Source: Candidatus Caldipriscus sp. T1.2
GTDB taxonomy: Bacteria > Hydrothermota > Hydrothermia > LBFQ01
Assembly (NCBI GenBank): GCA_000980735.1
Contig: LBFQ01000054.1
Coordinates: 47,361-59,186 of the forward strand
Length of the DNA: 11,826 bases
Reading direction: 5' to 3'
Shown here: in pieces, positions 6,457 through 11,826 of the stretch
How the letters are laid out: every line of letters begins with the position of its first letter
Position numbering within the stretch: the stretch's first letter is position 1
Translations under genes and position numbers: made by a program
The notes under the pieces: generated by a model
What the model saw: the letters and a program-made list of their open reading frames with translations, nothing else
Told to the model about the DNA's origin: nothing
The model's database searches: none

Positions 6457-7503
6457 CTAAAACAGCTTAAAGTTATTTTTAACGAACCCCACCGCGAACC
6501 TTAGGTTCGCCTTCACATCAACATCTCCCGTCTTGTTGAACTCGTATATGTTTGTATCATCGGCGATGTCTATGAATAGACCCTTATAGCTTACGCCTCC
6601 CCCGAATGTCCATCCTATCCTCGCCCCCTTCTTATCGTAGAAATATCCAGCCCTGAAGGATACGAGGTTGTAGAAGGTATAGTTTGCCCCTATGTGCATC
6701 CAAGCATCCGCCAATACGCTATCTATACCCACCTCCCTTATATCTCTGGTTATGTAAACCAAAACCTTGTGAATATCAAATGCGATCTGGAACTTGTTTA
6801 TCGTATCATAAACGGGTACGAGAGCAAATCCCAACCTCGCGCTGTAGGGAAGTGGATCCGCGGGGGAATTCCCGTACCTTATTCCCGGTCCAAGGTTCAT
6901 AATACCAAGGGAAACGCTATAACCAGGCCATTTTCTCAAATAAACGCTACCATCCACCGCATAAGCCCAAGCATCCCCGCTGTTTGGATCATCCCCCATC
7001 CTTATCAAGATCTGCCTCGGGATCAAGAAAGAATATAATACCTTTGCGGAACCACCTATATAGAGGGTCCCGAGATTGTTCTTTAACAACTCCCTCCCGT
7101 ATCCAAGCGTAAATACCATATCAAAAGGGGTAGTTGACCCGTAATTCACACCATCATAAACCAGATCAACTTCACCAACCGTTAGGTAAGTGAAAGCCAA
7201 AGAGAAGGTTCCAAGGGATGTTTGGGAGGTTAAGCTCGCAAATTCAAAATACGAGTCGTTTGTTTGAACTAAAGTCCTTAACCACGGAGCATGGACGAAA
7301 TATATAGAGGCACCTTTTAAAGCTCCCAAACCCGCGGGGTTGTACCAAATTGTGGAGGGATCATCCGCCACCGCAGAAAACGCACCACCCATCCCAATAG
7401 CTTTTGCTCCGGGATAAATGGTTAAAACCACCGCCCCCGCGGCGTTTGAGTCCGCATAAAGCCTCCCCAAAAGCACCCCAAAAATCAAAAATACCCTCTT
7501 CAT
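6457..7503 (-). CDS. PorV/PorQ-family outer-membrane beta-barrel protein
   Basis: The 348-residue protein has a clear signal peptide (MKRVFLIFGVLLGRLYA, cleavage likely after residue 17), then 'AIGMGGAFSAVADDPSTIWYNPAGLG', the signature start of the PorV/PorQ (UPF0164, FadL-like) family, followed by alternating beta strands with aromatic ends and a C-terminal 'NLRFAVGFVKNNFKLF' strand ending in Phe. In Bacteroidetes PorV is the outer-membrane shuttle that carries T9SS cargo to the attachment complex; here two proteins with T9SS tails lie nearby, which fits, but many paralogues of unknown role exist so I give no symbol. Its ATG overlaps the nuoB stop (ATGA) and it has a strong AGGAGG site. Confidence 0.87.
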   Translation of the reverse strand: MKRVFLIFGVLLGRLYADSNAAGAVVLTIYPGAKAIGMGGAFSAVADDPSTIWYNPAGLGALKGASIYFVHAPWLRTLVQTNDSYFEFASLTSQTSLGTFSLAFTYLTVGEVDLVYDGVNYGSTTPFDMVFTLGYGRELLKNNLGTLYIGGSAKVLYSFLIPRQILIRMGDDPNSGDAWAYAVDGSVYLRKWPGYSVSLGIMNLGPGIRYGNSPADPLPYSARLGFALVPVYDTINKFQIAFDIHKVLVYITRDIREVGIDSVLADAWMHIGANYTFYNLVSFRAGYFYDKKGARIGWTFGGGVSYKGLFIDIADDTNIYEFNKTGDVDVKANLRFAVGFVKNNFKLF

Positions 7504-8042
7504 TTTCTCCTCCTAAGTTCCCTTGCCTGAGCCTTTATTTTCTCTTGCAACTGCTTTATTCCATCTATGAGGGCTTCCGGCGATGGGGGACAACCGGGTA
7601 CATAAACATCAACGGGCACTATCCTATCAACCCCCGGCACTACGCTATAAACGTTCCTATAATGGTCTCCGGAAATCGCGCAGGAGCCCATGGCTATAAC
7701 CCACTTTGGATAAGGCATCTGTTCGTAAAGCCTCCTCAACCTTGGTGCCATCTTTATGGTAACCGTCCCCGCCACGATCATAAGGTCCGCCTGCCTTGGT
7801 GTTGCCCTAGTTATCGTTCCAAACCTTTCAAGGTCAAACCTGTTCATATATGCGGCTATCATCTCTATGGCGCAACAGGCTAAACCAAAAGTTAAACCCC
7901 AAACGGAGTTTGCCCTCGCCTGAGCCAAAAGCTCCTCCAAAAGTCCAACGCTCGTTAAAAGTATTTCTCCACCCGGAAACCTTTCAAGGTGCAGTGCTAT
8001 ATCGTATAGGGTTGAGGGAGGGTAAAGGGTTTTATTTTCCAT
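7500..8042 (-). CDS. nuoB: NADH-quinone oxidoreductase subunit B (NuoB-like)
   Basis: NuoB holds the terminal 4Fe-4S cluster N2 that passes electrons to quinone in complex I, at the membrane-facing end of the peripheral arm. All four cluster ligands are visible: adjacent C56-C57 in 'FGLACCAIEM', C121 in 'AMGSCAISGD' and C151 in 'YVPGCPPSPEAL'. Other family motifs are 'RFGTITRATPRQADLMIVAGTVTIKMAP' and 'YSVVPGVDRIVPVDVYVPG'. The length (180 residues) is usual. The roughly 45 residues before the Cys pair are longer than in E. coli and not hydrophobic. No nuoA, nuoC or nuoD adjoins it; it opens a mixed operon with a PorV-like gene. NuoB-like subunits also occur in membrane hydrogenases, but the VTIKMAP form favours complex I. 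Confidence 0.93.
   Translation of the reverse strand: MENKTLYPPSTLYDIALHLERFPGGEILLTSVGLLEELLAQARANSVWGLTFGLACCAIEMIAAYMNRFDLERFGTITRATPRQADLMIVAGTVTIKMAPRLRRLYEQMPYPKWVIAMGSCAISGDHYRNVYSVVPGVDRIVPVDVYVPGCPPSPEALIDGIKQLQEKIKAQARELRRRK
7509..7514 (-). promoter_or_regulatory. Shine-Dalgarno site (AGGAGG) for the PorV-like gene
   Basis: A perfect AGGAGG lies five bases before ATG 7503, inside the last codons of nuoB. It is the strongest ribosome-binding site in the minus-strand run and suggests high translation of the porin-like protein. Confidence 0.75.
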
Positions 8043-8052
8043 AAGGTTAAGT

Positions 8053-8058
8053 ATTATA
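8053..8058 (-). promoter_or_regulatory. -10 box (TATAAT) of the nuoB operon
   Basis: A perfect TATAAT on the minus strand sits 10 bases from the nuoB ATG, in the same CTTATAATA context as at 2953-2958. TTGATA at 8071-8076, overlapping the methyltransferase stop, resembles a -35 but the 12-base spacing is too short. The message would be nearly leaderless and no Shine-Dalgarno sequence is seen. Confidence 0.55.
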
Positions 8059-8072
8059 AGGGAGATTTCGTA

Positions 8073-8876
8073 TCAACTGCCCCAAAATCCCCTTTCCTTC
8101 CTCTCCCTAAAGGTGAGTTCAACTTTATGAAGGGAAAGTTCCCTTAAAACCCTTACCCTCTCCTCCTCTGCCCTTTCAAGCCTCCTCCTCGCATATTCCA
8201 CATATTTTTCTGATATATCTATCCCAATATAATTTTTACCCAAAAGCTTTGCAGCGACCAATGTCGTCCCCGTTCCACAAAATGGGTCTATAACAATCCC
8301 ATCCTCCTCATCAAGCAAGCTTGCTATGATCCGTGTGGGAAGTTCTATGGGAAATACCGCGGGATGCTCTTTGTGTCCTTGCTCTGGGTGGATCTCCCAT
8401 ATGGATGTTAATTTGGCGTGCTTGGGCTTTAACTCTTGGTTTCCCTTCACGAGCCAATAAATTCTTTCCTCCACCTGCCAAAACCTCCACCCTCTTATAT
8501 TGCCCGCAATTTTTCTGTTCCAAATGATCTCCTGCCATATGTTCCACTTGGTTTTAATTAGCCACTGTAAGGGATGGATCATTTTCCCGTCTTCGTAGCG
8601 CACTTTGTGATTGTAGAAAAAGGAGCCCCCTTCCTTTATTACCCTGTAGAGTTCGTTTAAAACCTCCACCTGCCAACTTTGATATTCCTCCTCTGGCATA
8701 ACATCCCTGTAGCCCTTGTATTTGACTTTATCCACCAACCAACCGCCATACTTTTCTTTTTTGTTGTATGGTGGAGAGGTAATACCCAAATCTATACTGT
8801 TGTCCGGAATTTCCTTCAAAACTTCCAAAGCATCACCATGTATAACTTGGTTGATGAACTTTTCTAAACCTTTCAT
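8073..8876 (-). CDS. Site-specific DNA methyltransferase (beta class, N4-cytosine or N6-adenine)
   Basis: The protein (267 residues) transfers methyl groups from S-adenosylmethionine to DNA bases and should protect host sites from the endonuclease encoded upstream. Catalytic motif IV 'TSPPY' (33-37) precedes the AdoMet-binding motif 'DPFCGTGTT' (197-205), the beta-class order; a serine before PPY is more frequent in N4-cytosine enzymes, so m4C is preferred. Between them lie 'YRVIKEGGSFFYNHKVRYEDGK' and a Trp-rich segment (105-142) likely to include target recognition. A charged C-terminal extension (about 225-267) follows motif I. The ATG overlaps the endonuclease stop (ATGA), so both are co-translated. 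The recognition site cannot be read from the sequence. Confidence 0.92.
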   Translation of the reverse strand: MKGLEKFINQVIHGDALEVLKEIPDNSIDLGITSPPYNKKEKYGGWLVDKVKYKGYRDVMPEEEYQSWQVEVLNELYRVIKEGGSFFYNHKVRYEDGKMIHPLQWLIKTKWNIWQEIIWNRKIAGNIRGWRFWQVEERIYWLVKGNQELKPKHAKLTSIWEIHPEQGHKEHPAVFPIELPTRIIASLLDEEDGIVIDPFCGTGTTLVAAKLLGKNYIGIDISEKYVEYARRRLERAEEERVRVLRELSLHKVELTFRERKERGFWGS

Positions 8877-9520
8877 TTTTTAAGTCCCTCAAAGTATTTT
8901 ATCAGGTCCCTTGCTAAGTAATCCTTAAAACTGTGCCAATCATCCCTTAAATAGGCAAGTTTCAAAGAAGGACAATCCTTGTAATCCCTAAAGGAAAATC
9001 CGGCGGAGCGTAAGTATTCTCCCTCTCTTCTTTGTCCCTTCGGAAACCTGCGTTCAAGCAAACCTTTAAGCTTTTCCTTTAAGCACTCAAACTTAAACTC
9101 AAAGATGTATATAAGCTTTCCTCCTACAAAACCGCTAACCAAAATTATAGGATTATTTTCTAAATCCTTACTAAACCTTTCCAAGGTGTAGTCGTTAAAA
9201 CTTCCACCTCCGTTTAGTTTTTTCTTGGGGTCATCCGTATTTTGAGGCTTTACCTCACAATCAACTCTTTTTCCTGTATCAGCATTCATTCTATAGCCGT
9301 TGTATCCAAGCTTTTCCGTGTTTGGTTGAAAGCCACAAATCCATAAGGTGGTTAGTTCCCTGAGCCTTGATGAGTTTTTGTCATTAAAGTAAAGGGTCAA
9401 GAGGTCTATAAAAAGGGCTATTAAGGATGGTTTTGAAAGTCCATTCAAAAACTCTATAAGTTCTTCGGGTCTTTTGGTTGAATAAATCTCAACGCTCGCC
9501 TTAAGGTTTAAGCTTAACAT
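8873..9520 (-). CDS. Putative type II restriction endonuclease
   Basis: The 215-residue protein lies immediately upstream of, and ATGA-coupled to, a DNA methyltransferase, the common layout of a type II restriction-modification pair. I do not recognise the exact family. A candidate PD-(D/E)xK core is visible as D87-C-E89-V-K91 in 'GKRVDCEVKPQN', followed by 'GGGSFNDYTLERFSKDL' and beta-rich 'IILVSGFVGGKLIYIFEFKF'; E141-F-K143 is a second possible E-x-K. The N-terminal ~60 residues are helical, possibly a dimer or DNA-contact part. Codon use is slightly more A/T-rich than the flanking housekeeping genes, as expected for a mobile defence module. The start ATG 9518-9520 has a purine-rich AAGAAAGAAAA leader and TATAAT 14 bases upstream. 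Confidence 0.75.
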   Translation of the reverse strand: MLSLNLKASVEIYSTKRPEELIEFLNGLSKPSLIALFIDLLTLYFNDKNSSRLRELTTLWICGFQPNTEKLGYNGYRMNADTGKRVDCEVKPQNTDDPKKKLNGGGSFNDYTLERFSKDLENNPIILVSGFVGGKLIYIFEFKFECLKEKLKGLLERRFPKGQRREGEYLRSAGFSFRDYKDCPSLKLAYLRDDWHSFKDYLARDLIKYFEGLKK

Positions 9521-9533
9521 TTTTCTTTCTTGG

Positions 9534-9540
9534 TATTATA
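9534..9540. promoter_or_regulatory. Divergent -10 element shared by the restriction module and mrp
   Basis: The sequence TATTATA reads TATTAT on the plus strand (9534-9539) and TATAAT on the minus strand (9535-9540). The minus box is 14 bases from the endonuclease ATG; the plus box would start transcription near 9546, giving a ~37-base leader to the mrp start chosen at 9583. No strong -35 is seen on either side. Confidence 0.45.
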
Positions 9541-9582
9541 AAGATGGGAAAGCAGTGTCTCTCCCCCTTTAGAATTCACCAT

Positions 9583-10623
9583 ATGACATCAAAAAAGGCT
9601 TTGGAGATCTTAAAGGGTATAATGGTGGATGGGAAGGATATTGTGAGCGCGGGTTTTTTGGGGAATTTGACGGTTGAGGGGGAAAAGGTAGAGGTGGTTT
9701 TGAGCATCCCGGAAGAAAAGGAGGATATAGCCCTTGAACTTCAGGATAAAATAAGGGATGCCTTGTTAAGTGGGGGATTTAAGGAGGTGGTTATAAAAAC
9801 GAAGGTTAAGCAGAGTCTTCCCCCCCCTAAGGTCCAAACCAAGGGTCCCTTCAAAACCATAGATCTACCGAATGTGAAAAATATAATGGCGGTTGCGAGC
9901 GGTAAGGGTGGGGTTGGAAAATCCACCTTCGCGGTAAATTTGGCTTACGCTTTCAAAAGGTTGGGTTATAAGGTTGGGATTTTTGATTCGGATATATACG
10001 GACCTTCGGTTAGCGTTATGCTGAACTTGAAAGATGAGAGGATGAGGGTAGATCCCGAGGGAAGAAAGTTCATACCCCCAGAGAAATACGGCGTAAAGGT
10101 GGTATCTTTTGGACTTCTTGTTGATGAATATACCCCGGTTCTTTGGAGGGGGGCGATGTTTCATAAAGCTTACGAGGAACTTATGTCTCAAACGGATTGG
10201 GGGGAGTTGGATTTCTTGGTGGTGGATCTTCCGCCCGGAACTGGGGATGCACAAATGTCCCTTGCCCAGCTCTTTGATGTGAAGGGGGTATTGGTTGTAA
10301 CCACCCCGCAACTCGTTGCGATCGCAGATGTTTTGAGGGCTATAAAGGGATTTGAGAAGCTTGAGGTTAGGGTTCTTGGGATAATAGAAAATATGGCTTA
10401 TTTTGTGTGCCCGGATACGGGTAAGAAGTACTATATTTTTGGGCAGGGTGGGGGCAAGAAGCTTTCGGATCTTACGGGAATCCCCCTTTTGGGTAGCGTT
10501 CCGATAGACGAGTATATATCATCAAGCGGAGATAACGGAATACCCGTTGTTGAGGCTTTTCCGGATGTCCCGAGTTCGAGGGCGATTATGAAGATAGCGG
10601 AAAGCATCCTAAAGATGCTATGA
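9583..10623 (+). CDS. mrp: Mrp/ApbC (NBP35-type) Fe-S cluster carrier ATPase
   Basis: Mrp proteins bind and hand over Fe-S clusters in the cytoplasm using ATP. From M1 at 9583, residues 1 to about 75 form the DUF59/MIP18-like domain ('ALEILKGIMVDGKDIVSAGFLGNL'), then the deviant Walker A 'GKGGVGKST' (107-115), 'IFDSDIYGPSV', 'LDFLVVDLPPGTGDAQMS' and 'IIENMAYFVCPDTGKKYYIFGQGGGKKLSD'. The usual CxxC in the last motif is CPDT here, so only one cysteine (C276) remains. An earlier ATG at 9544 would add 13 residues (MGKQCLSPFRIHH), but homology begins at the second ATG and the first lies only four bases from the likely -10 box, so I chose 9583. It overlaps lptB by ATGA. Need for Fe-S maturation fits a cell with NuoB. 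Confidence 0.93.
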   Translation: MTSKKALEILKGIMVDGKDIVSAGFLGNLTVEGEKVEVVLSIPEEKEDIALELQDKIRDALLSGGFKEVVIKTKVKQSLPPPKVQTKGPFKTIDLPNVKNIMAVASGKGGVGKSTFAVNLAYAFKRLGYKVGIFDSDIYGPSVSVMLNLKDERMRVDPEGRKFIPPEKYGVKVVSFGLLVDEYTPVLWRGAMFHKAYEELMSQTDWGELDFLVVDLPPGTGDAQMSLAQLFDVKGVLVVTTPQLVAIADVLRAIKGFEKLEVRVLGIIENMAYFVCPDTGKKYYIFGQGGGKKLSDLTGIPLLGSVPIDEYISSSGDNGIPVVEAFPDVPSSRAIMKIAESILKML

Positions 10624-11345
10624 GCTCGGTTTTGAGAACAGAAAATCTCGTTAAGATATATAAGAAAAGGAAAGTTGTTGATGGGGTTTCAATCTCGGTT
10701 AAGCAGGGAGAAATAGTGGGACTTTTGGGTCCGAACGGTGCAGGGAAAACAACGACTTTTTATATGATAGTTGGGGCAATAAAACCCAACGGGGGGAAGG
10801 TTTATTTGGATGATAGGGATATAACCAAGCTTCCGATGTTCAAGAGGGCTAGGCTCGGCATAGGTTATCTACCGCAGGAACCATCAATTTTTAGGTACCT
10901 ATCCGTTTGGGATAACATATACGGCGTCTTGGAGATGAGAGGGTATAACAAAAAGGAGGCGAGGAAATTAACTGAAGAGGTTATAGAGCTTTTGAATTTA
11001 AAAAAGGTGGTGAAAAGCTTGGGGATACAGCTTTCGGGTGGGGAGAGGAGGAGGGTTGAGGTGGCGAGGGCGGTTGTATTAAAGCCCAAATTCCTTCTAC
11101 TTGATGAGCCTTTCGCGGCGGTGGATCCAAAAACAAGGGAGGAAATACAGGAAATAGTCCTGAAACTCAAGGGTATGGGGATAGGGATAATAATTACAGA
11201 CCACAATGTCAGGGAAACCCTTGAAATAACCGACAGGGCATACATTATTTACGAGGGAAAGATCCTAATTGAGGGCTCAACCCAGCAGTTGATAAACGAC
11301 CCCAAAGCGAGGGAGATATATTTGGGAGAAAAGTTCAGGATGTAA
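10620..11345 (+). CDS. lptB: Lipopolysaccharide export ABC transporter ATPase LptB
   Basis: LptB powers extraction of lipopolysaccharide from the inner membrane by the LptB2FGC complex. The 241 residues match the family length. Visible: Walker A 'GPNGAGKTT' (37-45), Q-loop region 'YLPQEPSIFRYLSVWDNI' (LptB-specific wording), signature 'LSGGERRR' (138-145), Walker B 'FLLLDEPFAAVDP' and the H-loop histidine H195 in 'ITDHNVRETL', so a complete active ATPase. The close relative LivF/LivG branched-chain amino-acid ATPases lack the 'PQEPSIFR' and 'FAAVDP' wording. It shares ATGA with the mrp stop; no lptA, lptC or lptFG is in the window. No good plus-strand terminator follows. Confidence 0.95.
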   Translation: MSSVLRTENLVKIYKKRKVVDGVSISVKQGEIVGLLGPNGAGKTTTFYMIVGAIKPNGGKVYLDDRDITKLPMFKRARLGIGYLPQEPSIFRYLSVWDNIYGVLEMRGYNKKEARKLTEEVIELLNLKKVVKSLGIQLSGGERRRVEVARAVVLKPKFLLLDEPFAAVDPKTREEIQEIVLKLKGMGIGIIITDHNVRETLEITDRAYIIYEGKILIEGSTQQLINDPKAREIYLGEKFRM

Positions 11346-11392
11346 AGAAATTTATACACCCACGAAGAAGAGGTGCGCAAAATCCTAAAAAC

Positions 11393-11423
11393 AAAAAAGG
11401 GAGGCAGGTTTTCACCCACCCCC
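11393..11423 (-). terminator. Intrinsic terminator of the right-edge T9SS gene
   Basis: Read on the minus strand, GGGGGTGGGT (11414-11423) pairs with ACCTGCCTCC (11400-11409) through 10 pairs including three G-T wobbles, closed by a GAAA tetraloop, followed by C and six Ts (11393-11398). It lies 18 bases after the stop at 11442-11444 and also separates this gene from the convergent lptB. Confidence 0.8.
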
Positions 11424-11441
11424 AAAGGTTTTAAGGGTTTC

Positions 11442-11826
11442 TTATCTGATCACCACCTTTTCCCTTATTGCCTTACCACCCGAGACAACCTCCACGAAAT
11501 AAACACCCCTTGAAAGCTCAAGTTTAACCTCGTTCTTACCATTTACGGACTTAACCATAACCCCGCTCACATTATAAACCTTCACCTCAAATTCTCCAGA
11601 TTTGGTAATTTTTATCCCACCTTTATATGGTGTTATAATGCCACTTGTAATTTGGCAGGATTCTGAGATAGATAATGGGCAAGGTTCGGAAACTGTTAAG
11701 GTTGGAGATGTAACGGTTGGAGATACGGAATTAACGGTTGGACTTACGGAGGAGACGGAAGGAGAAGGTGTAGTTACCGTTGGTGAGACCGTATTTACCG
11801 CTGGGCTTACATTTTGAACTATTGAA
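11442..11826 (-). CDS. T9SS-tailed secreted protein, C-terminal part with heptad-repeat stalk (5' end outside window)
   Basis: The minus strand is open from the right edge to TAA at 11442-11444, giving 127 full codons before the stop. The visible part begins with a Ser/Thr/Pro/Val stalk built on a seven-residue unit (VSPTVNS, VSPTVTS and variants, five clear units), then 'EPCPLSISESC' with a possible disulfide, then a T9SS type A sorting tail 'GIITPYKGGIKI ... VYNVSGVMVKSV ... LSRGVYFVEVVSGGKAIREKVVIR'. The tail parallels that of the 876-2942 protein (VYDITGRKV, GIYFVKV, KVIIR). The stalk would hold the missing N-terminal domain away from the cell surface and could be a glycosylation target; that is inference. 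A strong terminator follows. Confidence 0.85.
   Translation of the reverse strand, partial: SIVQNVSPAVNTVSPTVTTPSPSVSSVSPTVNSVSPTVTSPTLTVSEPCPLSISESCQITSGIITPYKGGIKITKSGEFEVKVYNVSGVMVKSVNGKNEVKLELSRGVYFVEVVSGGKAIREKVVIR
11706..11810 (-). repeat. Tandem 21-bp repeat encoding V-S-P-x-V-x-x heptads
   Basis: Five in-frame 21-bp units (11790-11810, 11769-11789, 11748-11768, 11727-11747, 11706-11726) encode VSPAVNT, VSPTVTT, PSPSVSS, VSPTVNS and VSPTVTS. A decayed unit (SIVQN) continues toward the window edge and PTLTVSE trails on the other side. Unit length is constant but codons vary, so the array is old rather than freshly duplicated. Confidence 0.8.

Noticed and set aside
7404..7883. Plus-strand 159-residue frame
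   Set aside because: It lies opposite nuoB and the start of the PorV-like gene, both well supported; its Pro/His/Tyr-rich content is typical of a shadow frame.
9544..9582. Earlier ATG for mrp adding 13 residues
   Set aside because: Family homology begins at the ATG at 9583, the extra residues look non-coding, and the first ATG sits four bases from the likely -10 box.
9865..10311. Minus-strand 148-residue frame
   Set aside because: It is antisense to the P-loop and switch motifs of mrp, which fix the coding strand.
11634..11639. Plus-strand TATAAT
   Set aside because: It falls inside the minus-strand T9SS tail with no gene starting downstream on the plus strand, so chance is the simpler explanation.
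11602..11817. Plus-strand 71-residue frame rich in Val/Gly/Thr
   Set aside because: It is the antisense of the heptad-repeat stalk and T9SS tail of the minus-strand gene; its apparent repeats come from that gene.
11706..11826. Possible CRISPR-like repeat array
   Set aside because: The repeat is a 21-bp in-frame coding unit with no spacers; it encodes a protein stalk.

Overview
The window looks like part of the chromosome of an uncultured, probably thermophilic, Gram-negative-type bacterium. Evidence for an outer membrane is an LptB-type lipopolysaccharide-export ATPase, a PorV/PorQ-like beta-barrel protein, and two secreted proteins ending in type IX secretion (T9SS, 'Por') sorting tails. 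The strong use of AGG/AGA (Arg) and ATA (Ile) codons, very tight gene packing and charged compact proteins recall candidate lineages around the FCB/WOR-3 group. That placement is inference; no rRNA or other marker is present.

Layout. 1-841 (+): the 3' end of a YfhO-like membrane protein gene, overlapped by a small membrane-protein gene, closed by a hairpin at 844-868. 876-2942 (-): a large secreted T9SS cargo protein with its own TATAAT box. 3001-8042 (-): a tight six-gene run read nuoB -> porV-like -> REC/PATAN regulator -> pyrE -> pyrD -> accA, with overlaps or gaps of a few bases throughout; pyrD is split by one extra base in a G8 tract. 8073-9520 (-): a two-gene restriction-modification module (endonuclease, then methyltransferase, ATGA overlap). 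9583-11345 (+): mrp/apbC and lptB, ATGA overlap, divergent from the restriction module. 11442-11826 (-): the C-terminal end of a second T9SS cargo protein, with a heptapeptide-repeat stalk, running off the right edge; it is followed by a strong hairpin terminator at 11393-11423.

How the genes work together. The minus-strand run mixes respiration (NuoB), envelope/secretion (PorV-like), signalling, pyrimidine synthesis (PyrE, PyrD) and fatty-acid synthesis (AccA), so it looks like a growth and envelope housekeeping operon rather than a single pathway. PyrE and PyrD catalyse consecutive UMP-synthesis steps, and the PyrD halves are of the quinone-linked class 2 type, which fits a respiratory cell. 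The PorV-like protein and the two T9SS-tailed proteins point to an active type IX secretion route. The restriction-modification pair is the only clearly accessory module. At two minus-strand starts (T9SS cargo, nuoB) an identical CTTATAATA box lies 10 bases from the ATG, suggesting near-leaderless transcripts. I see no tRNA, rRNA, CRISPR array or insertion sequence; no stretch above 300 bases lacks a gene.
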